DNA from: Deltaproteobacteria bacterium
GTDB lineage: Bacteria > Desulfobacterota > JAFDIG01
Reading direction: 5' to 3'
Assembly (NCBI GenBank): GCA_019308145.1
Contig: JAFDIG010000131.1
Coordinates: 1-6,304 of the forward strand
DNA length: 6,304 bases
In this document: positions 1 to 5,601 of the stretch, piece after piece
Layout: the number at the start of each line of letters is the position of its first letter
Position numbering within the stretch: the stretch's first letter is position 1
The notes under the pieces: model-generated
Told to the model about the DNA's origin: nothing
The model's input: the letters and a program-made list of their open reading frames with translations, nothing else
Databases searched by the model: none
Made by a program: the position numbers and the translations under genes

Positions 1-411
1 AATATTAAAGAAAAAGACCTAATAACTATTTGTCTAATACTGCTTCTCATTATCATAGGAGCAAAAGCTTTAATCCCAATAAGGAAGGATAAAATAGGTC
101 GCAAAATAGCAGGAGAATGGATACTAAATCATATACCAAAAGAAGAAGAGCTTATAACATCTTATCCAAGGATAGCCTTTTATGCAAAACGAAACTTTAA
201 TCTTTTAACAGTAAAAAATCGTGAAATCTCTAGACAACGTCTAAAGAATAAGGATTCTTTTTGTTGGGCATATTTAGAAAAGGAAAAAGACCCTTTATTT
301 AAAATCATTAAGCCTATAGCTATAAAAAAAGGGCTAATTCCTCTCTTCTCTTATAAAGAAATCGATGAGAATATAGTATGGGTATGGGGAAATCCAAGCT
401 TTAAACCATAA
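1..411 (+). CDS. C-terminal part of a GT39/ArnT-like membrane glycosyltransferase (5' truncated by the window)
   Basis: The frame is open from base 1 to TAA at 409-411, giving 136 residues with no start in view. Residues about 7-27 form one hydrophobic membrane helix, followed by a basic turn and a soluble tail of about 109 residues. The tail begins with a pattern of the type R-K-I-A-G-E-W-I followed by P-R-I-A-F-Y-A (residues about 34-64). I recognise this arrangement from the last membrane helix and extracytoplasmic domain of polyprenol-phosphate-sugar-dependent glycosyltransferases (GT39, PMT_2, ArnT-like), which transfer sugars or mannose to lipids or proteins outside the membrane. The catalytic N-terminal loops lie outside the window, so substrate and family are inferred from the tail alone. 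No hairpin terminator follows the stop. The next gene has its own promoter-like sequence, so this gene probably belongs to an upstream unit. Confidence 0.55.
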   Translation, partial: NIKEKDLITICLILLLIIIGAKALIPIRKDKIGRKIAGEWILNHIPKEEELITSYPRIAFYAKRNFNLLTVKNREISRQRLKNKDSFCWAYLEKEKDPLFKIIKPIAIKKGLIPLFSYKEIDENIVWVWGNPSFKP

Positions 412-482
412 AAAAATTTAAAGAAAATAACTTTACTTTGTCATTTTTGCTCTTTTTTATTCTAATTATTTAAAAATTCTAT

Positions 483-511
483 TTGACAATAATTTTAGAT
501 TGTTATATTTT
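483..511 (+). promoter_or_regulatory. Putative sigma-70-type promoter for the small secreted protein gene
   Basis: A perfect -35 hexamer TTGACA (483-488) is followed after 17 bases by TATTTT (506-511). The alternative TATATT (504-509) would have 15-base spacing. The site lies about 60 bases upstream of the start codon, in an otherwise AT-rich spacer (412-569) where nothing else stands out. The background is so AT-rich that the -10 call is weak; the -35 is the better evidence. Confidence 0.45.
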
Positions 512-569
512 TTATTCTAAAAGATTAAAAGAAAACAAAATAAGTTAAAATTTAAAAGGAGGAAAAGTT

Positions 570-944
570 ATGAAAAAAGTTTTATTAATCTTTATCTTAA
601 TTGGTTCAGTCTTTTTGGTTTCACCGGCTTTTAGTGCAGATTTTTATCATGACGGGATTTATAAGGATGTTGGCGATCTTTACAATCTAAATGTTTATGT
701 TCAAACATATTGGAATGGGGGAACAATTCTACTTTATACCTTTGATACTTATTATATGTATCCATTTTTTGGATATATTGATTCAACAGAATACTACATG
801 GGTGATACAATAAATCCAATTGATTATCCAGATCTTGCTTGTGACTTTGATTTTACAACTAATACTATTTATATGTATTATTGGGATGGTAGTAGCTGGG
901 TTCTTTATGACTGGTATGATTGTTATCTATTTGAACCAATTTAA
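570..944 (+). CDS. Small secreted tyrosine-rich acidic protein of unknown function
   Basis: I do not recognise a family. The 124-residue product starts with a typical Sec signal peptide: two lysines, a hydrophobic core, then P-A-F-S-A, with likely cleavage after Ser22 (Ala at -3, Ser at -1). The mature part of about 102 residues has 19 tyrosines, 4 tryptophans and about 14 aspartates but only one lysine, so it is strongly aromatic and acidic. Alternating aromatic and polar residues suggest beta strands. Two cysteines in the second half could form one disulfide after export. There is no lipobox and no anchor, so it is probably periplasmic or released. The start is supported by AGGAGG at 557-562, seven bases before ATG. 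It appears monocistronic, with its own promoter-like sequence and a hairpin directly at the stop codon. A surface, adhesive or polymer-binding role would be speculation. Confidence 0.75.
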   Translation: MKKVLLIFILIGSVFLVSPAFSADFYHDGIYKDVGDLYNLNVYVQTYWNGGTILLYTFDTYYMYPFFGYIDSTEYYMGDTINPIDYPDLACDFDFTTNTIYMYYWDGSSWVLYDWYDCYLFEPI

Positions 945-977
945 CAAAAAAGGGAGGGGAACCCTCCCTTTTTTGTT
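943..977. terminator. Bidirectional intrinsic terminator between convergent genes
   Basis: Bases 943-958 and 962-977 are perfectly complementary over 16 pairs around a GAA loop. The core is GGGAGGG/CCCTCCC, flanked by an A-run on the left and a T-run on the right, so the transcript of either strand gives a hairpin followed by U residues. It begins inside the stop codon of the secreted-protein gene and ends three bases before the korC stop. This suits termination of both convergent units. Confidence 0.9.
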
Positions 978-980
978 ATT

Positions 981-1562
981 TTATGTTGTTTTCCAAAAAC
1001 TTTTTGATAATTTTCTAAGCTCCTCTTTTGCTTGTTTTGCCGCCTTAATTCCTTCTTTTAAAGCATTCATATTGATCTTTTCTGTTCCTTTTGGCACTCT
1101 ATCAAGAACTGCAGATTCAACAGACTTTATAGAAACTACATCTGTAAATTGAGTAATAGCGCCTAATGCAACAATATTTGCTACAATCTCTCTCCCAAGT
1201 TTTTCTCTTGCGATCAATGTAAAAGGTATCTTTATTGCATATGATGTAGGAATCTGTGAAACAAATGTAGAATCAACAAGTAAAACCCCATTTTGCTTAA
1301 GATCATGAAAGTATTTATCACATGAATCTTGGTTCATGGCCAAAAGCATATCAAGGCTCATCGCTTTAGGGTAATCGATTTCCTCATCAGAAATGATCAC
1401 CTCTGAACGGCTTACTCCTCCTCTTGCCTCTGGACCATAACTCTGTGTTTGAGCAACATATCTTCCTTCATATATACCTGCTGCTTCTGCTAAAATAATA
1501 CCAATAAGTATCAATCCTTGACCACCAGAACCACTTAGGCGAATTTCATACCGAAAGCTCAT
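981..1562 (-). CDS. korC: 2-oxoacid:ferredoxin oxidoreductase subunit gamma (KorC-type)
   Basis: This 193-residue protein is a stand-alone gamma subunit of the 2-oxoacid:ferredoxin oxidoreductase family, which oxidatively decarboxylates a 2-oxoacid to acyl-CoA and passes electrons to ferredoxin in the cytoplasm. The N-terminal glycine motif G-S-G-G-Q-G lies at residues 11-16. It is followed by the conserved stretch around Q-S-Y-G-P-E-A-R-G-G (about residues 40-50), typical of the POR/KOR gamma domain. Length is normal. The start has AGGAGGGG (1571-1578) eight bases upstream, inside the end of korB; the gap to the korB stop is two bases. It is the last gene of the korDABC unit and ends next to the shared hairpin. 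In other members this domain is fused to alpha; here it is separate. 2-oxoglutarate as substrate is inferred from the whole operon. Confidence 0.9.
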   Translation of the reverse strand: MSFRYEIRLSGSGGQGLILIGIILAEAAGIYEGRYVAQTQSYGPEARGGVSRSEVIISDEEIDYPKAMSLDMLLAMNQDSCDKYFHDLKQNGVLLVDSTFVSQIPTSYAIKIPFTLIAREKLGREIVANIVALGAITQFTDVVSIKSVESAVLDRVPKGTEKINMNALKEGIKAAKQAKEELRKLSKSFWKTT

Positions 1563-1564
1563 TG

Positions 1565-2413
1565 TTATTTCCCCTCCTGAGCTATCTTTTTAGCCCCTGC
1601 TTTTTCCCATATTTTTTCATATTCATCCTGGTATATTGGCAATTCTTTATCAGCAAGAATCCCTATTACAATTTTCCCTTCAAGTTCATCTTTGGTCATT
1701 TTTTTTGCTTTTTCAACCCTTATGGCATTATCCTTTTGCCACTTCATCATATCAACAGCTGTACCTAACTTATTTAATTTACCATATTGGACAGGACAAT
1801 GAGATACAATCTCTACTACACCAAAGCCCTTCTTGAGTATAGCCTTTTCTATAAGCTCATCCAAAAGCCTTGTGTGATAAACTGTCCCACGTCCAACAAA
1901 AACGGCTCCAGCACAGATCGCCAGTTCTGCAATCTTAAAGCTATGTTCTATATTATTATAAGGAGCTGTTGTTGCTCTCTTTCCATAAGGAGTAGTAGGA
2001 GAATATTGTCCTCCTGTCATTCCATAAATGTTATTATTTATAATAATAGCAGTAAGATCAATATTTCTACGAGCTGCATGGATAAAATGATTTCCCCCTA
2101 TTGCTGTTGCGTCACCATCACCCATTACAACGATTACATTGAGTTTTGGGTTAGCAAGTTTAATCCCTGTAGCAAAAGTAAGAGCACGTCCATGAGTAGT
2201 ATGAAGGGTATTAAAATCAACATAAACAGGCATCCTACCTGAACACCCTATACCTGATACAAGCACAACATCATCTTTACTCAATCCAATGTTGTCAATA
2301 GCGCGAATCAAGGACCCAAGAACAATCCCATTTCCACAGCCAGGACACCATACATGAGGAAATTTTTTATCATGTCTTAAATAATTATGGATCAACTTTG
2401 TAATATCTGGCAT
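1565..2413 (-). CDS. korB: 2-oxoacid (probably 2-oxoglutarate):ferredoxin oxidoreductase subunit beta, TPP-binding
   Basis: The 282-residue product carries the catalytic cofactor site. The TPP motif starts at G-D-G-D (residues 98-101) and closes at N-N-N (126-128), followed by I-Y-G-M-T-G-G-Q. Four cysteines suited to the proximal 4Fe-4S cluster are present at residues 23, 26, 57 and 206, with the C-P-G-C pair at the N-terminus. Their spacing matches crystallised two-subunit family members as I remember them. The stretch around Y-V-D-F-N-T-L-H-T-T-H-G-R is highly conserved in KorB-type subunits and argues for a 2-oxoglutarate-type enzyme rather than pyruvate oxidoreductase. GGGAGG (2421-2426) lies seven bases before ATG, and the start overlaps the korA stop by one base (TAATG), implying translational coupling. 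The enzyme would serve an oxidative or reductive TCA branch; direction cannot be read from the sequence. Confidence 0.92.
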   Translation of the reverse strand: MPDITKLIHNYLRHDKKFPHVWCPGCGNGIVLGSLIRAIDNIGLSKDDVVLVSGIGCSGRMPVYVDFNTLHTTHGRALTFATGIKLANPKLNVIVVMGDGDATAIGGNHFIHAARRNIDLTAIIINNNIYGMTGGQYSPTTPYGKRATTAPYNNIEHSFKIAELAICAGAVFVGRGTVYHTRLLDELIEKAILKKGFGVVEIVSHCPVQYGKLNKLGTAVDMMKWQKDNAIRVEKAKKMTKDELEGKIVIGILADKELPIYQDEYEKIWEKAGAKKIAQEGK

Positions 2414-3540
2414 TAGAGAACCTCCCTTATCTTTTTAAATACCTCTTGTGGGGTGATGATGTTGCTATCAACTTTATTTAAAGTAATAACACGGGATCTT
2501 CCTTCGTTAACCCTTTTTACCTCTCTTGAGATCTGTCCCATATTCATTTCAGGCACAATTATTACTTTAGACTGTTCTGCAACCTTTTCTACATAAACCC
2601 GTGGAAATGGCCAAAGAGTTACAAGTCTTAGTAATCCTGCTTTTATTCCTCTTTTTCTTGCATCAATCACTGCTCTTTTTGCTGACCTAGCAACACAACC
2701 ATAAGCAACTATGGTTATCTCTGCATCCTCAACCATAAAAGGATCTACTATCTGGATATCTTTCAAGTTCTTCTCTATCTTTTGTATAAGTCTATGCATA
2801 AAAGGTTCTATTTCATCTGGTCTACTTGTTGGGAACCCCCTTACATCATGTATAAGCCCTGTTACGTGATACCGATATCCAGAGCCAAAGGATGCCATAG
2901 CAGGAACTCCCCTAGCATTATTTTCATAGGGAATATACCATTCAGGAGGCATAGTAGGTTTAATACGGTCTATAATTTCTAATCCCTCGGGATTAGGCAG
3001 TTCAACTTTTTCTCGCATATGGGCTATCACTTCATCTCCCAGTATTATTACAGGGGTACGATATTTTTCAGAAAAATTAAATGCTTTTACTGTTATATGG
3101 AAACATTCCATAACAGTAGAAGGAGAAAGCACTATAATAGGATGGTCACCATGAGTACCCCATCTTGACTGCATTACATCACCCTGCGAAGGTGAAGTAG
3201 GAAGACCGGTAGAAGGACCTCCTCTCATTATGTTTACAACAACACAAGGGATTTCTGCTTCAGAAGCAAAGCCAATATTTTCCTGCATCAAAGAAAATCC
3301 AGGCCCAGATGTTGCGGTCATGGATTTTGCCCCTGCAAGAGACGCACCTATAATTGCCCCCATACTGGCTAACTCATCCTCCATCTGGATAAAAACACCC
3401 CCAACCTGAGGAAGCCTTAATGCTAATCCCTCTGCTATCTCTGTGGAAGGAGTTATTGGATACCCAGCAAAAAAACGACAACCAGCAGCTAAAGCACCTT
3501 CAACAATGGCTTCATTCCCTTGAAGCAACTTTGCCTTCAT
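2413..3540 (-). CDS. korA: 2-oxoacid (probably 2-oxoglutarate):ferredoxin oxidoreductase subunit alpha
   Basis: The 375-residue protein is a complete stand-alone alpha subunit. Residues 27-34 hold the family signature Y-P-I-T-P-S-T-E, which packs against the TPP of the beta subunit. A glycine-rich stretch with T-S-G-P-G-F-S follows, then the conserved block M-R-G-G-P-S-T-G-L-P-T and W-G-T-H-G-D-H. The C-terminal third is the domain II/III region. Length fits non-fused KorA or VorB-like subunits (about 370-380 residues). The start is well set by AAGGAG (3548-3553) seven bases upstream, inside korD, so the two genes overlap by 29 bases in different frames. Neighbouring korD, korB and korC complete the enzyme. 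A branched-chain 2-oxoacid specificity (Vor) cannot be excluded from sequence alone, but korA/korB motifs favour 2-oxoglutarate. Confidence 0.9.
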   Translation of the reverse strand: MKAKLLQGNEAIVEGALAAGCRFFAGYPITPSTEIAEGLALRLPQVGGVFIQMEDELASMGAIIGASLAGAKSMTATSGPGFSLMQENIGFASEAEIPCVVVNIMRGGPSTGLPTSPSQGDVMQSRWGTHGDHPIIVLSPSTVMECFHITVKAFNFSEKYRTPVIILGDEVIAHMREKVELPNPEGLEIIDRIKPTMPPEWYIPYENNARGVPAMASFGSGYRYHVTGLIHDVRGFPTSRPDEIEPFMHRLIQKIEKNLKDIQIVDPFMVEDAEITIVAYGCVARSAKRAVIDARKRGIKAGLLRLVTLWPFPRVYVEKVAEQSKVIIVPEMNMGQISREVKRVNEGRSRVITLNKVDSNIITPQEVFKKIREVL

Positions 3541-3856
3541 CTTTTATCTCCTTTTTCTCAATAACTGTAATGGCAAAATCAGGGCAACGTATTTCACACC
3601 ACTTACAGCCAATACATTTATCAATATAAGTTGGTATTGGATTTCCGAGAGGGTCAAGTTCAAAAACACTTGTTGGACAAAAAGCAACACATATTCCACA
3701 CCGTTTACACCATGCCCTAAATATATCTATTCGCTCAACCTTAGCTTTATCGCTTTTTGCCTCTAAATCCACCTTTGCTTCTATTTTTGGTTCCTTTTTT
3801 ACCTCTTTTTCCTCTTGCTTTTTCGCTTCCATAACCTTTTCATCCTTTTTTGACAT
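3512..3856 (-). CDS. korD: Ferredoxin-type 2x[4Fe-4S] subunit delta of the 2-oxoacid oxidoreductase, with charged N-terminal extension
   Basis: The 114-residue product is the electron-transfer subunit that carries electrons from the TPP/Fe-S core to external ferredoxin. Two complete 4Fe-4S sets are visible: Cys50, 53, 56, 60 (C-K-R-C-G-I-C...C-P) and Cys81, 84, 87, 91 (C-I-G-C-K-W-C...C-P). Residues 1-43 are an unusual lysine/glutamate-rich extension with no cysteine, likely disordered or helical. The Fe-S part alone is a normal KorD. The start at 3856 has AAGGA ten bases upstream; an internal Met9 is a possible alternative but leaves most of the extension. It is the first gene of the unit. 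A C-terminal K/E-rich tail overlaps the korA start, and the korA ribosome binding site lies inside this gene. Confidence 0.88.
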   Translation of the reverse strand: MSKKDEKVMEAKKQEEKEVKKEPKIEAKVDLEAKSDKAKVERIDIFRAWCKRCGICVAFCPTSVFELDPLGNPIPTYIDKCIGCKWCEIRCPDFAITVIEKKEIKDEGKVASRE

Positions 3857-4190
3857 AAAAGCTTTATCCTTTTTTATTTCAATATCTTTTTGCCAAAAAA
3901 TTAAAAATTAAGCTCAAATTCTTAAAAGTATTGATAAAATTATTATAAAAAATTCACACTTTAATCCTTATACAATATTTCACCAAAAAAATCCACCCTT
4001 TTTTTAAAATTTTTTAACTAATAGATAAAGAGTATAAAAGATTTAAAAATAAAATTAAAATAAAAAAATTTACAAAATTTTTATACAACAAAGTAACAAA
4101 TTATGAAAAATTACATTTAACCCTTTTTAAACTTGAGGAAAAAGACTTTTTAAAACCAAATATCTCTTTATAGCTCCTAAATCTAATTAT
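3857..4190. other. AT-rich leader and spacer upstream of korD
   Basis: This stretch is almost pure A/T with long A and T runs and no credible coding sequence on either strand. The kor operon promoter should lie here. The best hexamer on the minus strand is a perfect TATAAT (forward bases 3942-3947, about 85 bases before the korD start), but no convincing -35 sits 15-19 bases upstream of it. AAGGA just before korD is the ribosome binding site. I see no riboswitch-like pairing, tRNA or clear operator. Confidence 0.4.
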
Positions 4191-4214
4191 GGTCATGTCA
4201 ATAATTTTGTGTCA
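4191..4214 (+). repeat. Left terminal inverted repeat of the IS relic
   Basis: The sequence runs from GGTCATGTCAATAA to TTTTGTGTCA. It matches the reverse complement of 4464-4487 at 20 of 24 positions, including an unbroken inner block of eleven (A followed by TTTTGTGTCA). Confidence 0.7.
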
Positions 4215-4455
4215 TCAATAAAGGGTATAAACACCCTGATTTTTATTTAGGTGAAAGAATATAGCAAAAAGTATTCTTTTCATAGAGGTTTTATCAGCAA
4301 AAACCCCATAGGCTTTCTCTTTCTTTTTATATCTATAAATCTTCTCTTAATTGCATTTGTTGTTCTACCAATTGGCCATAGGAAAAAATGTTAATAAGAA
4401 TGCCTTTAATATCAGTCTCGTAACTGTTAACCCCCTTCTTTTCTTTTTTAATAAA
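4215..4455 (-). pseudogene. Transposase remnant with frameshift, lacking the catalytic core
   Basis: Two reading-frame pieces lie in different frames. The 3' piece (4346-4215, 43 codons and TGA) contains G-V-F-A-D-K-T-S-M-K-R-I-L-F-A, followed by a short polar tail. I recognise this pattern from the extreme C-terminus of mutator-type (IS256 family) transposases, where it follows a basic R-R-T-R-P-M stretch; here a lysine-rich run takes that place. The 5' piece (about 4455-4333) is open in another frame and ends in TAG; I cannot place it in a family. No DDE residues can be present in so short a sequence, so it is non-functional. The family call is moderate at best. Confidence 0.5.
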
Positions 4456-4463
4456 GCTTTTTT

Positions 4464-4487
4464 TGACACAAAATATTTTACATTACC
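4464..4487 (-). repeat. Right terminal inverted repeat of the IS relic
   Basis: On the minus strand it reads from GGTAATGTAAAATA to TTTTGTGTCA. It differs from the left repeat at four positions in the outer half. It lies upstream of the remnant reading frame, where the 5' end of the transposase gene would be expected. Confidence 0.7.
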
Positions 4488-4587
4488 TCGTTTTAAAAAA
4501 ATTGACTTTTAGTTTTCTTTTCTTTATATTACTAAATAATATTCGATACTGATAAATCTTGGCAAGAACAAGATAAGTAAACTTAAG

Positions 4588-4744
4588 ATGGAAGGGTTTG
4601 GAGAAATAATGAGCTTTGAGGAGAGAGCAAAGTATTTTAAAAAAGGGAAAATTTACTATTTATAAAATGGCAAGGGAAGGCAAGAGCCCTTTAGGTAATG
4701 TTAAAGCAAGCAAAGGAAAAAGCTGGTATAAAGAATTTATTTAA
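4588..4744 (+). pseudogene. Possible decayed reading frame of unknown origin
   Basis: In the gene-free stretch 4488-4843 the only coding-like signal is here. ATG at 4588 opens 25 codons rich in charged residues (E-E-R-A-K-Y-F-K-K-G-K) and stops at 4663. The adjacent frame continues with Y-K-M-A-R-E-G-K-S-P-L-G-N-V and ends at 4742. Joined by one frameshift this would be a basic peptide of about 52 residues. Neither half matches a family I know, and no good ribosome binding site precedes it. It may be a gene relic left by rearrangement or chance. The rest of the stretch shows nothing I can name. Confidence 0.2.
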
Positions 4745-4843
4745 GCTCAAAAGAGATATAGATAATAAAAAACTCTCTTGATAATTTTTTAAAAGGTGAA
4801 ATTAATTAAAAAAGTAAAAATTATTAATAGTTCAGAGGGATGT

Positions 4844-4864
4844 ATATGCGAACTGTTCGCATAT
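4844..4864. promoter_or_regulatory. Perfect palindrome 1, candidate operator
   Basis: Arms ATATGCGAAC (4844-4853) and GTTCGCATAT (4855-4864) pair perfectly around a single T. It shares 18 of 21 positions with palindrome 2, whose centre is 38 bases away. The odd-length, two-fold symmetric form suits a dimeric repressor site. It lies just outside the cassette boundary and upstream of the toxin gene. It may also belong to a preceding recombination site. Confidence 0.55.
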
Positions 4865-4880
4865 CTTCTAAAATTGTTAG

Positions 4881-4903
4881 CATATCCGAACAGTTCGGAT
4901 ATG
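4881..4903. promoter_or_regulatory. Perfect palindrome 2, candidate operator or part of a recombination site
   Basis: Arms CATATCCGAAC (4881-4891) and GTTCGGATATG (4893-4903) pair perfectly around a single A. The right arm ends five bases before the G of the cassette junction at 4909. It shares TCGGATAYG with the L' box of the attC-like site at 5663-5671. It could therefore be an operator, a remnant of a preceding att site, or both. Confidence 0.5.
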
Positions 4904-4908
4904 AATGA

Positions 4909-4918
4909 GTTATATGCC
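4909..4918. repeat. Upstream cassette junction core, inverted copy of 5602-5611
   Basis: GTTATATGCC is the exact reverse complement of the R'' box at 5602-5611. Cleavage between G4909 and T4910 would release the cassette. The preceding bases lack a clear canonical attC or attI, so the identity of the upstream half is open. Confidence 0.55.
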
Positions 4919-4939
4919 ATGCCTAAGAGGTAGATAAAG

Positions 4940-5396
4940 ATGAAAAGAAAAATGAGAGTATACTTGGATACTTCAGTAATTTCAGCATTACTTGATGAGA
5001 GGAACCCCAAGAGGAAAACACTCACAGAAGCATTTTTCGCGGGAATGGGAAATTCGAGCCTTTCATCTCCGAAATTACCGTTGCTGAGATTGAACGAACC
5101 CCTGACACAGGACTCAGGAACAAAATGAAAGATGCGATAATGCAAATCTCGGCTTTTTCTTTAACCGATGAAGTTGAATGGCTATCAAACCAGTATATTC
5201 ACCATGGTACAGTTCCCGAGAATTATCCAGAAGATGCATACCATATTGCCATTGCTGTTATAAATGAGGTTGATTACCTTTTGAGTTGGAATTTTAAGCA
5301 CATTGTAAGGAGGAAAACGAGAGATATAGTGAGGATGTAAATACTTTAAATAATCTCAGACAAATAGAAATTATGACACCTGCGGAAATACTATAG
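4940..5396 (+). pseudogene. PIN-domain (VapC-type) toxin gene with two frameshifts
   Basis: Read with two -1 shifts this is one PIN ribonuclease of about 152 residues. Frame one gives the N-terminus with M-R-V-Y-L-D-T-S-V (first catalytic Asp at residue 10). After a shift near 5033-5045 the second frame gives F-E-P-F-I-S-E-I-T-V-A-E-I-E-R-T-P-D, then Y-P-E-D-A-Y-H-I-A-I-A-V and L-L-S-W-N-F-K-H, the later acidic and Asn positions of PIN domains. A second shift at 5334-5338 restores V-N-T-L and a C-terminus ending M-T-P-A-E-I-L at TAG 5394. Both shifts equal loss of one base (in a T5 run and in ATG-G). Uncorrected, the toxin should be inactive: the first frame stops at 5128. AGAGG (4926-4930) sets the start at 4940. 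Sequencing error is the main alternative to a true pseudogene. Confidence 0.8.
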
Positions 5397-5406
5397 AGGA
5401 AAAAGT

Positions 5407-5595
5407 ATGAGCAAGATCAAGGAAAAAGATATCGAGGAAATAAGAAGGGTGGTAAAAAAGGAGTTTCCAGAAGACCCAGCTTTACAACAAGTGCATATTG
5501 CGAGAAAAATTATTGCCAAAGAATCGCAACTTGAAGGATTAAGTTTTCTTGAATACGTCAAATTATTAGGGAAGAAAGTTAAGAATGTCCCGTAG
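5407..5595 (+). CDS. Small charged protein, likely antitoxin partner of the PIN toxin
   Basis: This 62-residue protein is rich in Lys and Glu, with a probable helical N-terminal half (K-E-K-D-I-E-E-I-R-R-V-V-K-K-E-F-P-E-D). It continues with A-L-Q-Q-V-H-I-A-R-K-I and a hydrophobic end L-S-F-L-E-Y-V-K. I know similar small proteins next to PIN proteins of this subtype, but not a named family with a defined DNA-binding fold. GAGGA (5396-5400) lies six bases before ATG, and the start follows the toxin stop by ten bases, so they form one unit with the toxin first, the reverse of the usual antitoxin-first order. It is intact while the toxin is broken. It stops six bases before the attC-like site. 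The antitoxin role is inferred from position, size and charge. Confidence 0.7.
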   Translation: MSKIKEKDIEEIRRVVKKEFPEDPALQQVHIARKIIAKESQLEGLSFLEYVKLLGKKVKNVP

Positions 5596-5601
5596 AGGCA
5601 C

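Larger units (their letters stand above)
4191..4487 (-). mobile_element. Internally deleted, MITE-like insertion-sequence relic (probably IS256/mutator type)
   Basis: A 297-bp segment is bounded by imperfect 24-bp terminal inverted repeats (20 of 24 positions match). Between them, on the minus strand, is a short decayed reading frame that ends one base from the left repeat, as transposase genes do in compact IS elements. A full transposase would need over 1 kb, so the catalytic core is missing. No clear target-site duplication is visible at the flanks, fitting an old insertion. The IS256 assignment rests on the C-terminal peptide and is tentative; the element boundaries are better supported. 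Confidence 0.6.

Noticed and set aside
820..1152. Open plus-strand frame of 110 codons across the terminator and korC
   Set aside because: It runs through the perfect hairpin and lies opposite a well-supported korC; composition is that of a shadow frame.
1787..2242. Open plus-strand frame of 151 codons opposite korB
   Set aside because: The minus strand encodes a fully motif-complete beta subunit; the plus frame has no family features.
981..3856. Pyruvate or branched-chain 2-oxoacid oxidoreductase instead of Kor
   Set aside because: Subunit layout alone would allow it, but the KorA/KorB signature blocks fit 2-oxoglutarate-type enzymes better; specificity is still not proven.
3900..4140. CRISPR array, tRNA or structured RNA in the AT-rich spacer
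   Set aside because: No regular direct repeats, cloverleaf or GC-containing stems are visible; the apparent repeats are A and T runs.
4182..4496. Target-site duplication around the IS relic
   Set aside because: The 8-9 bases on each side are both AT-rich but do not match convincingly.
4844..4903. LexA (SOS) boxes
   Set aside because: The half-site resembles CGAAC of Gram-positive LexA boxes, but the spacer is one base instead of four, and no SOS gene or integrase follows.
4789..5145. Open minus-strand frame of 118 codons opposite the toxin start
   Set aside because: It crosses the palindromes and the PIN N-terminus, whose motifs are clear on the plus strand.
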